A DNA stretch of 64,000 nt from Slackia isoflavoniconvertens (GTDB lineage Bacteria > Actinomycetota > Coriobacteriia > Coriobacteriales > Eggerthellaceae): NCBI RefSeq assembly GCF_003725955.1, contig NZ_QIBZ01000006.1, positions 62,001 through 126,000 of the forward strand, given 5' to 3'. The notes below the pieces were generated by a model. That model did not search any database, was not told the DNA's origin, and saw only the letters and a program-made list of their open reading frames with translations. Shown here in pieces: positions 16,512 through 23,978 of this stretch. The position numbers and the translations under genes were made by a program. Position 1 is the stretch's first letter. Every line of letters starts with the position of its first letter.

Positions 16512-17198
16512 ATGTTTAGCCAGTCATACATCATCTACATCATCATTAGCGTTCTGTGCTTCGTGCCCGCCATTGTGTTGCATGAAGTCGCGCACGGTTT
16601 TGCCGCGCACAAACTCGGCGACCCAACTGCGAAAAGCCAGGGCCGTTTAAGCTTGAACCCGCTCAAGCACGTCGACCCGTTCGGCACGGTGCTCATGCCG
16701 CTGCTGCTCATGGCCATGGGCGGTCCGGTGTTCGGCTACGCGAAGCCCGTGCCTTACAATCCCATGTATTTCAAGAACCTGCGCAAAGGCGAAGCCATTG
16801 TCGGCTTGGCCGGCCCTGCGGCGAATCTGCTTATGGCGCTTGCCTCGGCGTTTATCGCCTGGATTCTTTACCCGTATGCGCCGGGCCTCGTGGGTTCAAA
16901 TGAGGTGTTTCAGTACTTCTATCTCATGTTTTTGCCCATGTTCACGCTCATCAACCTGTATTTGATGTTCTTCAACCTCATTCCGATTCCGCCGCTCGAT
17001 GGTTCGAGCATCATTGCGCTGTTCCTTAACGATAAGCAACTGCATTCGTATTACCGCATTCAGCAGTACGCGTTGCCCGTGTTCATGATCGTGATTATTT
17101 TGGTGCCATACCTTTTCAACGTGAATCCCATTGGCATGTATCTCGATGCCACGGCGGGCAATTTGGCGAATTTCTGCTTCCCGTTCAAAATCTACTAG
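16512..17198 (+). CDS. Site-2 protease-like M50 family membrane metalloprotease
   Basis: A 228-residue intramembrane protease with about five to six hydrophobic segments. The zinc motif HEVAH is at residues 24-28 in the first membrane segment (FVPAIVLHEVAHGFAAHKLG), and the third ligand is likely D in NLIPIPPLDGS (around residue 163). This short form without a PDZ domain is common next to scpA-scpB in many bacteria. The substrate is unknown. It starts 50 bases after trmL, with a TATACACTATCAAATTACT stretch just upstream, and runs into scpA after 9 bases. Confidence 0.9.
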   Translation: MFSQSYIIYIIISVLCFVPAIVLHEVAHGFAAHKLGDPTAKSQGRLSLNPLKHVDPFGTVLMPLLLMAMGGPVFGYAKPVPYNPMYFKNLRKGEAIVGLAGPAANLLMALASAFIAWILYPYAPGLVGSNEVFQYFYLMFLPMFTLINLYLMFFNLIPIPPLDGSSIIALFLNDKQLHSYYRIQQYALPVFMIVIILVPYLFNVNPIGMYLDATAGNLANFCFPFKIY

Positions 17199-17207
17199 CG
17201 GTGCAGC

Positions 17208-17990
17208 GTGTCGTATCGCGTACGCATAGAGAGCTTCGAAGGACCTTTTGACCTGCTGCTTTACTTGGTGAGCCGTCAAAAGGTCGATATCGGGTCCATC
17301 TCAATCACCGAAATCGTCGACCAATACGTGGCCTATATCGACCGCATGCAAAAGCTCGATTTGGAAGTCGCGAGCGACTTTCTGCTTGTGGCATCGACAT
17401 TGCTTGACATTAAAGCCGCATCGCTTATTCCCAGCGAGAAAACTGAGGTCGAAGATGAGCTTGAGGAACTTTCTCCGAACGAGGCGCGAGAAATTCTCAT
17501 CGAAAAGCTCATCGCCTATAAGCAATACAAGAATGCGGCTTGGGCCCTGAAAAAACGCTTCGAGCTCGAAGGGCGCATGCATCCGCGTCTTTGTGGCCCC
17601 GACCAGGAATTTTTGGGAATTATGCCCGATTACCTGGAGTCGACCACGCTCGATTCGCTTGCGTTTTTGTGCGCCGAGGCCATGGCTCGGCGCGAGGTAT
17701 TCCTGCTTGAAAGCGAGCATATCGCAGCGAAACCCATTCCCGTGGAAACGCATGTGCGTGCGATTCATAGGCGTATCAGAACGCGCAAGCGCATGATGTT
17801 CAGCGAGCTTTTGGAAGCGGCGCCCACCTTGCAGCTGCGCGTGGTCAATTTCCTGGCGATACTCGAGCTGTACAAGCGCGGTATGGTTTCGCTTGAGCAA
17901 TCGGGCTCGTTCGCCGACATTCGCATCGACTATATCGAAGGCAGCGGCGAGCTTGTCTTCACAGAATCTGATGAGGAGCAGTGGACGTAA
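17208..17990 (+). CDS. scpA: Segregation and condensation protein A
   Basis: The kleisin subunit of the SMC-ScpAB condensin. It has 260 residues, GTG start. The N-terminal SMC-binding part reads YRVRIESFEGPFDLLLYLVS, followed by DFLLVASTLLDIKAASLIPS. The C-terminal winged helix includes FLAILELYKRGMVSLEQSGS. The 9-base gap from the protease and 1-base overlap with scpB indicate one operon. Confidence 0.95.
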   Translation: MSYRVRIESFEGPFDLLLYLVSRQKVDIGSISITEIVDQYVAYIDRMQKLDLEVASDFLLVASTLLDIKAASLIPSEKTEVEDELEELSPNEAREILIEKLIAYKQYKNAAWALKKRFELEGRMHPRLCGPDQEFLGIMPDYLESTTLDSLAFLCAEAMARREVFLLESEHIAAKPIPVETHVRAIHRRIRTRKRMMFSELLEAAPTLQLRVVNFLAILELYKRGMVSLEQSGSFADIRIDYIEGSGELVFTESDEEQWT

Positions 17991-18946
17991 TGGAAGAGCA
18001 CGGGGAAATGCAATCGCCCGATATCTCTGGGGCTATTGAGGCGTTGCTGTTCGTGAGTGATGAGCCTGTGGGCGCGCTTACGATAGCCGAGATGCTAGAA
18101 GTCGATTTGAAGTCCGTCGAAGCGGCTCTCGATGCGATTCGCGCGCGCCTTGAGGCGGAAGATCGCGGCATCCAGCTGCGCGAGGTTGCGGGCGGTTGGC
18201 GTTTTTATACGCACCCGCGCCACCATGGGCTTATTGAGAAATACGTGCTGTCGTGGGACACGCGCAAGCTTACGCAGGCGGCCCTAGAAACGCTTGCCGT
18301 CATCGCCTACAACCAGCCTATTACGCGCGCGGGCGTGACATCGGTGCGCGGCGTGAATTCCGACAGCCCGATTAATTCCCTTGTCGAAAAGGGCCTCGTG
18401 CGCGAGGCGGGACGCGATAAAAATGCGCCTGGCCAGCCGATTCTCTATGCCACATCGCGTACGTTCTTGGAGAAATTCGGCCTTGCGTCAACGCGCGACT
18501 TGCCGAATTTGGAAGATTTCGCGCCCGATGAGCAGAGCCGCGAGCTGGTTCGCGAGCGTTTGGGCGCGACGCGCAAAGCTCACGAAGAGCAGGTGGCGAC
18601 GCTTTTCGATGACGACTTGACGCTCGATTTGGGCCTTGACGAAAGTGAGCGCATCGTAGGCGATTTCGCGCCCGCGATTGAAGGCGGAGAAGGCGACGAG
18701 CTCGCCGCGACATCGGGCATGGGCGATGCAATCGCTCAGGCTTTCGGCATGCCCGAAACGGTGTGGTCGGTCGATGAAGACGGCGAAGAAGACACGCGAG
18801 GTGTTGAAAGCGATGCTCGCGGCGCGGAAGCCGACGCTCGCGACGTCGAGGGCGACGCGCGTCGCCGCGAAAGCAATTTGATTGGTACTGAGGATGACGC
18901 TTATAGCGCCGAAGGCGCCGCAACCAACGACGAAAGTGAGGCCTAG
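17990..18946 (+). CDS. scpB: Segregation and condensation protein B with an acidic C-terminal extension
   Basis: ScpB dimer partner of ScpA in condensin. The start ATG 17990 overlaps the scpA stop (TAATG); GTG 17981 is an alternative. The two winged-helix domains occupy about residues 1-190, with IEALLFVSDEPVGALTIAEM and TLAVIAYNQPITRAGVTSVR visible. Usual ScpB proteins have about 190-200 residues, but this one has 318. The extra about 120 residues are acidic and repetitive, including RGVESDARGAEADARDVEGD near residues 267-290. The tail is probably disordered. No frameshift is seen. Confidence 0.93.
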   Translation: MEEHGEMQSPDISGAIEALLFVSDEPVGALTIAEMLEVDLKSVEAALDAIRARLEAEDRGIQLREVAGGWRFYTHPRHHGLIEKYVLSWDTRKLTQAALETLAVIAYNQPITRAGVTSVRGVNSDSPINSLVEKGLVREAGRDKNAPGQPILYATSRTFLEKFGLASTRDLPNLEDFAPDEQSRELVRERLGATRKAHEEQVATLFDDDLTLDLGLDESERIVGDFAPAIEGGEGDELAATSGMGDAIAQAFGMPETVWSVDEDGEEDTRGVESDARGAEADARDVEGDARRRESNLIGTEDDAYSAEGAATNDESEA

Positions 18947-18949
18947 CCG

Positions 18950-19723
18950 ATGAGCGATCCTAAGCCCACCCAGTTTGGCCCGAATGGCGAGGCCATTGTT
19001 CCCATGCGCCTGCAGAAGTTTCTCGCGCGAGCGGGTGCTGCGAGCCGTCGTGGAAGCGAAAACCTCATGACCGCGGGTCGCGTGCGCGTGAACGGGGAAG
19101 TGGTAACCGAGCTCGGCAGCAAAGTGGACCCGCTGCGCGATGTGGTCGAGGTCGACGGCGTAGTCGTGCGCCTGTTCGATTCGTCGGTCACCATCATGCT
19201 CAATAAGCCTGCTGGATATTTGACCACCATGTCCGACCCCCACGGGCGTCCTTGCGTGGCAAGCCTTGTGCCTACCGATCGCTTCCCTGGGCTTTTCCCT
19301 GTAGGGCGCCTCGATATGGACACCACCGGCCTTCTGCTCTTCTCGACCGATGGCGAACTTGGCAACAGCTTGCTGCACCCGCGCCACCATGTCGATAAAA
19401 CGTACCATGCGCGCGTCGCGGGCATTATGTCGCAAGAGCAGGCGCAAGTCCTCGAGCGCGGAATCGAGCTCGAGGACGGTCCCACGTTGCCTGCTCAGGT
19501 GTGCATCGAACGCATAGCCAAAGGTAAAACCGATGTGGAAATCACCATTCATGAAGGCAGGAAACGCCAGGTGAAACGTATGTGTTCGGCAGTCGGCCAC
19601 GAGGTGCTGCAACTGCACCGCTCCAACTTCGGACCGCTTGCCTTGGATGGCTTGACGGAAGGGCAATGGCGCGAGCTCAGCGATGCCGAGGTGAAAGCCC
19701 TTCGCCAAGCCGCTGGCATGTAG
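18950..19723 (+). CDS. rluB: RsuA/RluB-family pseudouridine synthase
   Basis: A 257-residue rRNA modification enzyme. An N-terminal S4 RNA-binding domain (MRLQKFLARAGAASRRGSEN, about residues 19-75) is followed by the pseudouridine synthase fold with the catalytic Asp in PVGRLDMDTTGLLLFS and the KTYHARVAG and EGRKRQVKRM segments. RluB, which modifies 23S rRNA U2605, is more likely than RsuA from length and the co-location with scpAB seen in many bacteria, but the two cannot be separated by eye. It starts 3 bases after the scpB stop. Confidence 0.9.
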   Translation: MSDPKPTQFGPNGEAIVPMRLQKFLARAGAASRRGSENLMTAGRVRVNGEVVTELGSKVDPLRDVVEVDGVVVRLFDSSVTIMLNKPAGYLTTMSDPHGRPCVASLVPTDRFPGLFPVGRLDMDTTGLLLFSTDGELGNSLLHPRHHVDKTYHARVAGIMSQEQAQVLERGIELEDGPTLPAQVCIERIAKGKTDVEITIHEGRKRQVKRMCSAVGHEVLQLHRSNFGPLALDGLTEGQWRELSDAEVKALRQAAGM

Positions 19724-19741
19724 TACAAGGCGTGCTAGAAT
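19713..19741 (+). promoter_or_regulatory. Candidate extended -10 promoter before the aroA leader
   Basis: TGCTAGAAT (19733-19741) is an extended -10 with CTGGCA 17 bases upstream. The same TGCTAGAAT occurs before the M23 peptidase gene. Transcription from here would start near 19748 and carry both palindromic elements in the aroA leader. Confidence 0.45.
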
Positions 19742-19760
19742 TTCGATAGGCAACCAGCCG

Positions 19761-19883
19761 TTGCCGTTCGCCTCGGACCTCACGCTCTGCTTCGGGCAGG
19801 TCCTGGCTCGCTCGAAAGCCACATTACGTGGCTTCCGGCTCGTGCGGAATCTTGCGTATCGCGAGGTTCGAGGCTAACGGCAA
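19761..19883 (+). repeat. Palindromic intergenic element, copy B1 (forward)
   Basis: A 123-bp element. Outer arms 19761-19781 and 19863-19883 pair at about 19 of 21 positions (TTGCCGTT...GACCTC with GAGGTT...AACGGCAA). Inside are conserved block 1 CTTCGGGCAGGTCCTGGCTC (19790 onward), a variable hairpin AAGCCAC-ATTAC-GTGGCTT (19816-19834), and conserved block 2 GCTCGTGCGGAATCTTGCG (19838-19856). The same two blocks recur at 19899-20013 in reverse and at 61883-62070. Arms differ between copies but pair within each copy. Confidence 0.75.
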
Positions 19884-19898
19884 GGCGCAGAATCACTT

Positions 19899-20013
19899 GT
19901 TTGCGTTCGCTTCCCTTGGGCCGATAGATTCCGCACGAGCAGAACAGCACCTCATGTGCTGTTCGTCGCGAGCAGGACTTGACCGAAGCGGATCAAGGGG
20001 AGCGAGCGCAAAC
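19899..20013 (-). repeat. Palindromic intergenic element, copy B2 (reverse)
   Basis: The same architecture as B1 on the minus strand, 15 bases away and head-to-head. Outer arms 19899-19918 and 19994-20013 pair at 18 of 20 positions. Block 2 is GATTCCGCACGAGC (19927-19940), the variable hairpin is GAACAGCAC-CTCAT-GTGCTGTTC (19942-19964), and block 1 reads CGCGAGCAGGACTTGACCG onward (19967-19990). Arm and hairpin sequences are unlike B1, while blocks 1 and 2 are clearly related. Confidence 0.75.
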
Positions 20014-20052
20014 GACAGGATTGGTGGATTCGCAAGAATGAGGAGGGGCGAT

Positions 20053-21387
20053 ATGACTGCCCAGGAAAACCTTACGACTATCGAGCCGGTTAACGGCCCG
20101 CTTGTCGGCAGCATCTCGGTGCCGGGCGACAAATCCATTTCGCATCGCGCGGTGCTTTTCGCGGCGATGGCCGAAGGCACCTCGCGCCTTTCGGGCGTGC
20201 TTGATTCCGAAGATGTGCGCAGCTCTCTTGGCGCGGTAAGCAAGCTCGGCGCCAAGGTGAACCTGGAAAAAGCTCCTGATGGAAGCCTGTATGGCGGCAT
20301 TACGGGTTGGGGCGTGAAGGGTCCCAGCGCGCCGAGCGAGCCAATCGATTGCGGCAATTCCGGCACCACGACGCGCTTGCTCATGGGAATTTTGGCCCCG
20401 TGGGATATTGAGGTGGAGCTCACCGGCGACGATTCGCTCCGCCGCCGCCCCATGCGCCGCGTTTCGGGCCCGCTTTCGAGGATGGGCGCGAAGTTTTTGC
20501 CCGAAGACCAAGACACGCTGCCGCTTACGATTCATGGCACGCGCAACCTCAAAGCGCTCGATTACGATGCGCCTGTTGCATCGGCTCAGGTGAAAACCGC
20601 AATCCTGCTCGCTGGCCTTTCCGCTGATGGCACTACGCGCGTCACGGAGCCCTCTCCGAGCCGCAACCATACCGAGCTCATGTTGCCTGAATTTGGCGCC
20701 CACACCACGGCTGCATCGGGTGTCGCCGAAGTTGTCGGCCCCACGACGCTTAAGGCGTCCGAGGTCGTGGTTCCTGGCGACCCGTCTTCGGCGGCATTCA
20801 TCGCGTGCGCTGCCGCTCTTATTCCGGGCAGCGCCATTCAAATCGAAGGCGTGTCGCTCAATCCTGCTCGCATCGGCTTTTTGCGCACGCTCGAACAAAT
20901 GGGCGTCGATGCATCGCGCCGCAGCGTGTCGTCTTCGGGTAAAGAACTCTCGGGCATCATTTCGGTGCAATACTGCGACAAGCTCCATGGTTGCGAGGTT
21001 CCCGCCGATAAAATTCCGTCACTCGTCGACGAAGTTCCCGTGCTCGCGCTCGTCGCGGCTCATGCGAAGGGCATCACGGTATTCCGTGGCGTCGATGAAC
21101 TGCGCGTGAAGGAAACCGACCGTGTGGCCGCCGTTATCGACGGCCTTGCGAAGATCGGCGTCGACGCCTGGGCCGATGGCAGCGACCTGTTCATTGAGGG
21201 CAATCCCGATTTGGTGATTCCTGAAGGCGTGAAGTTCGAAACCGGCAAAGACCATCGTCTCGCCATGACATGGGCACTTGCGGGTCTTTCGGGCAATTGT
21301 CCCGTTCAGGTTGCTGATTTCGAGTCGTGTGCGGTAAGCTACCCCGCGTTTCTTTCCGATATTCGCTCGCTTGTTCGTGAGCGCTAG
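20053..21387 (+). CDS. aroA: 3-phosphoshikimate 1-carboxyvinyltransferase (EPSP synthase)
   Basis: The shikimate pathway enzyme that joins PEP to shikimate-3-phosphate; 444 residues. ATG 20053 follows AGGAGGGG by 4 bases. Substrate-binding motifs are PGDKSISHRAVLFAAMAEGT, DCGNSGTTTRLLMG, and later SLVDEVPVLALVAAHAKG and RVKETDRVAAV. The gene begins an aroA-cmk-plsC-ispH run. The 329-base leader carries two palindromic elements, so expression may be influenced by RNA structure. Class I versus class II could not be decided by eye. Confidence 0.95.
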   Translation: MTAQENLTTIEPVNGPLVGSISVPGDKSISHRAVLFAAMAEGTSRLSGVLDSEDVRSSLGAVSKLGAKVNLEKAPDGSLYGGITGWGVKGPSAPSEPIDCGNSGTTTRLLMGILAPWDIEVELTGDDSLRRRPMRRVSGPLSRMGAKFLPEDQDTLPLTIHGTRNLKALDYDAPVASAQVKTAILLAGLSADGTTRVTEPSPSRNHTELMLPEFGAHTTAASGVAEVVGPTTLKASEVVVPGDPSSAAFIACAAALIPGSAIQIEGVSLNPARIGFLRTLEQMGVDASRRSVSSSGKELSGIISVQYCDKLHGCEVPADKIPSLVDEVPVLALVAAHAKGITVFRGVDELRVKETDRVAAVIDGLAKIGVDAWADGSDLFIEGNPDLVIPEGVKFETGKDHRLAMTWALAGLSGNCPVQVADFESCAVSYPAFLSDIRSLVRER

Positions 21388-21402
21388 AAAGGCAAACTAT
21401 TC

Positions 21403-22083
21403 ATGATTATTGCTATTGACGGCCCTTCTGGAGCTGGCAAGTCGACCGTGTCCAAATCGGTCGCGAAGGCGCTTGGCTTCAACTGCCTCGACACGGGCGC
21501 GATGTACCGAAGCATTGCGTGGTATGCGCTCGAGCATGGTGTCTCGCTCGAGGATTCTGCCGCTTTGGGCGAAATCGCGCGCGAGCGTGCGATTTCGTTT
21601 TCTCATGAGCCGGGCAATCCGGCGCCTAAGCAGGTATTCATCGACGGCGTTGATGTGACGGGCGACATTCGCACGGCGCGCATCGACAGGTCGGTGAGTT
21701 CCGCCTCCAAGCACCCCGAGGTGCGCGAGGCGCTCGTCGAACAGCAGCGCCGCATTGGCTCGCAGGGCGATTACGTGGTCGAGGGTCGCGATATTGGCAC
21801 GGTCGTATTCCCTCAGGCCGAAGTGAAGGTGTTCCTCACCGCAAGCAACGAAGAACGCGCGCGCCGTCGTGTGGCGCAAAACGAAACCCGTGGCGTTGGG
21901 TCCGTTGATTTCGATGAGGTGCTCGCCGACATCGTGAGGCGCGATGAGCTCGATTCCGCCCGCGAGACCTCTCCGCTCGTTGCCGCCGTCGATGCGAAAT
22001 GCATCGATTCCACCGGTTTTACGATTGACGAAATCATCGAACAAATCTGCGCTATGGCGCGCGCCGCCGGCGCGAACGCATAG
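21403..22083 (+). CDS. cmk: Cytidylate kinase
   Basis: Phosphorylates CMP and dCMP. It has 226 residues, with the P-loop GPSGAGKSTVSKSVAKALGF at the N-terminus, the DTGAMYRSIAWYAL nucleotide-binding segment, and VEGRDIGTVVFPQAEVKVFL. The length matches the family. It starts 15 bases after aroA, in the common aroA-cmk order. Confidence 0.95.
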   Translation: MIIAIDGPSGAGKSTVSKSVAKALGFNCLDTGAMYRSIAWYALEHGVSLEDSAALGEIARERAISFSHEPGNPAPKQVFIDGVDVTGDIRTARIDRSVSSASKHPEVREALVEQQRRIGSQGDYVVEGRDIGTVVFPQAEVKVFLTASNEERARRRVAQNETRGVGSVDFDEVLADIVRRDELDSARETSPLVAAVDAKCIDSTGFTIDEIIEQICAMARAAGANA

Positions 22084-22092
22084 GAGGAACGC

Positions 22093-22917
22093 GTGTTTCT
22101 CGCATACAAAGACATGTGGGATATGCCCATTGACCCTGTTGATGGCCTCGAAAAGGTAAAAGAAGGCGAGAGCGCTCCGAAGCGCGTTGGGCACTTCGTT
22201 GGCAATATCGTGTACGCGATCATTTTCATCGCGTTCAAAATCGCCTTCCGCTACAAGGTCGAGGGCATCGAAAACCTGCGCCAGTTCGATGGCAAGCGTG
22301 GCGCGGTGGTTATTGGCAATCATGCTTCCTACCTCGATCCGGCTTTCCTGTGGATCGCCGCGCGTCCGAAGCAGTGGGTTCGGTTCATGGCGCGCGACAA
22401 CATGTTCGCCAACGCCGGCGGCCTTGCGGGCCAGGTGATTTCGCGCGTCGGGGCGTTTCCCATTAAACGCGGATCAGCTGATCGCACGGCAATCAAGCGC
22501 GCATCTGCCATGTTGAAGCGCGGTGAAAGCGTGGGCATTTTTCCCGAAGGCACGCGTCGCGACCGTGGCACGGCCGCGCCGGAATTGCACGGTGGCGCGG
22601 CGTTTATCGCCCGCATGGGCAAAGCGCCCATCGTTCCGTCGTCTATTCGCAACGTGGATGCCATTAAGCGTAAGGGCGAGCGCATGCATTTCCCGAAGGT
22701 CACGGTAGTGTTTGGTGCCCCCATTTATCTGGAAGACTTCGACTTCCTTCCCAAGGAAGACCGTCTCGATGCTGTTTCGTGGTACGCCATGCGCGAGTGC
22801 TATGCGCTTCGTGACAATGTGAACCGCGAAGAGGTGGACATGAAATCCCTGTTCCCTGAGGCGCGCGATTTTTCCACCGAGCTTGCGGGGAAAATGCTCT
22901 CGCGCCCGATTGCTTAG
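22093..22917 (+). CDS. plsC: 1-acyl-sn-glycerol-3-phosphate acyltransferase
   Basis: The second acylation step in phosphatidic acid synthesis. 274 residues from GTG 22093, which has TAGGAGGAA 4 bases upstream. The acyltransferase catalytic motif is NHASYLDP (H-X4-D) near residue 77, and the glycerol-phosphate site is FPEGTRRDRG near 152. One hydrophobic segment (VYAIIFIAFKIAFRY) anchors the N-terminal part. The C-terminus after residue 220 is longer than in minimal PlsC proteins. plsY and gpsA lie about 5 kb downstream, so much of phospholipid precursor synthesis is local. Confidence 0.92.
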   Translation: MFLAYKDMWDMPIDPVDGLEKVKEGESAPKRVGHFVGNIVYAIIFIAFKIAFRYKVEGIENLRQFDGKRGAVVIGNHASYLDPAFLWIAARPKQWVRFMARDNMFANAGGLAGQVISRVGAFPIKRGSADRTAIKRASAMLKRGESVGIFPEGTRRDRGTAAPELHGGAAFIARMGKAPIVPSSIRNVDAIKRKGERMHFPKVTVVFGAPIYLEDFDFLPKEDRLDAVSWYAMRECYALRDNVNREEVDMKSLFPEARDFSTELAGKMLSRPIA

Positions 22918-23051
22918 CATTCGTTCGCCTGGACGATAATGCGCTGAATTGCGAACATGGCATGCTGCCAAACGGAGAGCTGCCTGTTTCGCTCTATGGC
23001 CCAATGACAATGCTGGGGCATTTTGCCCTGCCAACCAAGGAGGATGTGCCC

Positions 23052-23879
23052 GTGGAAGTGATTCGCGCCAAACATGCTGGCGTTTGCTATGGAGTCGAGC
23101 GTGCACTCGATATGGCAAACGCCGCCATGCTCGACGATGAAGACACCTATACGCTTGGACCTTTGATTCACAACCCCAAGGTCGTCGAAGAGCTCGACGC
23201 CAACGGCGTGCATGTTGCCGCATCGCCCGACGACGTGCAGGAAGGCATCGTGATTATTCGCAGCCATGGCGTGGAGCCTGACGTGCTCGCGACGTTGCGT
23301 GAACGAGGGCTTACCGTCATTGACGCGACGTGCCCCCACGTGGCCAAGGCCCAGCGCTCCGCTGCGCAGCTTCGTGATATGGGCGGTACCGTGGTGGTTG
23401 TGGGCCGCGCCGACCATCCCGAGGTGCTCGGGTTGTGCGGCCATGCGGGCGAGCGTGCCGTCGTGGTTGCCAATGCCAACGAGTTGCCTGACGAGCTTAT
23501 TGAGCCCGTAGGTGTTGTGGTGCAAACGACCCAAAGCACCGAAAAGCTCGAATCGGTGGTCGAGGCGATTCGCGCGCGCGGCATTGAGCCTACTGTGAAA
23601 AACACCATCTGCTTTGCGACGCGTCAGCGTCAGGAATCGGCCGCGCGCCTTGCCGGGGAAGTCGACGCAATCGTTATCGTGGGCGGCAAGAATTCGTCGA
23701 ACACCACGCATCTCTACGAGATTTGCAAGGCGCATTGCCCGAAGTCCCATTTCGTGGAAGGTTCCGATGAACTGCAAGCTTCGTGGTTCGAGGGCTGCAA
23801 AACTGTGGGTGTGACCGCTGGCGCTTCGACCCCTGCCGATCAAATCCAAGAAGTGGTGGAATGTTTGGAAGCGATGTAA
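23052..23879 (+). CDS. ispH: 4-hydroxy-3-methylbut-2-enyl diphosphate reductase
   Basis: The last enzyme of the MEP isoprenoid pathway, a [4Fe-4S] protein making IPP and DMAPP. GTG 23052 was chosen because AAGGAGGA lies 6 bases upstream and the protein then starts with the canonical VIRAKHAGVCYGVERAL; it gives 275 residues. Three cluster cysteines are in GVCYGV, DATCPHVAKAQ and NTICFATRQRQ. The catalytic region IRSHGVEPDV is present. There are 134 gene-free bases between plsC and this gene, so it may have its own promoter. Confidence 0.95.
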   Translation: MEVIRAKHAGVCYGVERALDMANAAMLDDEDTYTLGPLIHNPKVVEELDANGVHVAASPDDVQEGIVIIRSHGVEPDVLATLRERGLTVIDATCPHVAKAQRSAAQLRDMGGTVVVVGRADHPEVLGLCGHAGERAVVVANANELPDELIEPVGVVVQTTQSTEKLESVVEAIRARGIEPTVKNTICFATRQRQESAARLAGEVDAIVIVGGKNSSNTTHLYEICKAHCPKSHFVEGSDELQASWFEGCKTVGVTAGASTPADQIQEVVECLEAM

Positions 23880-23882
23880 TGC

Positions 23883-23911
23883 TTCTCGTCGCGTGTATTT
23901 CCTGCTAGAAT
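23883..23911 (+). promoter_or_regulatory. Candidate extended -10 promoter of the M23 peptidase gene
   Basis: TGCTAGAAT (23903-23911) matches the box before aroA. A weak -35 (TTCTCG) sits 17 bases upstream. The start codon is 68 bases downstream. Confidence 0.4.
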
Positions 23912-23978
23912 TAGTCTGTTGGTCTGCGCATTCTCGCATTGCGGGGTGCGCAACGACAGATTAAGGAGCAACCACGCT

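Noticed and set aside
18372-18923. 183-codon minus-strand ORF inside scpB
   Set aside because: Antisense frame opened by the Asp/Ala/Arg-rich codon pattern of scpB; no independent evidence.
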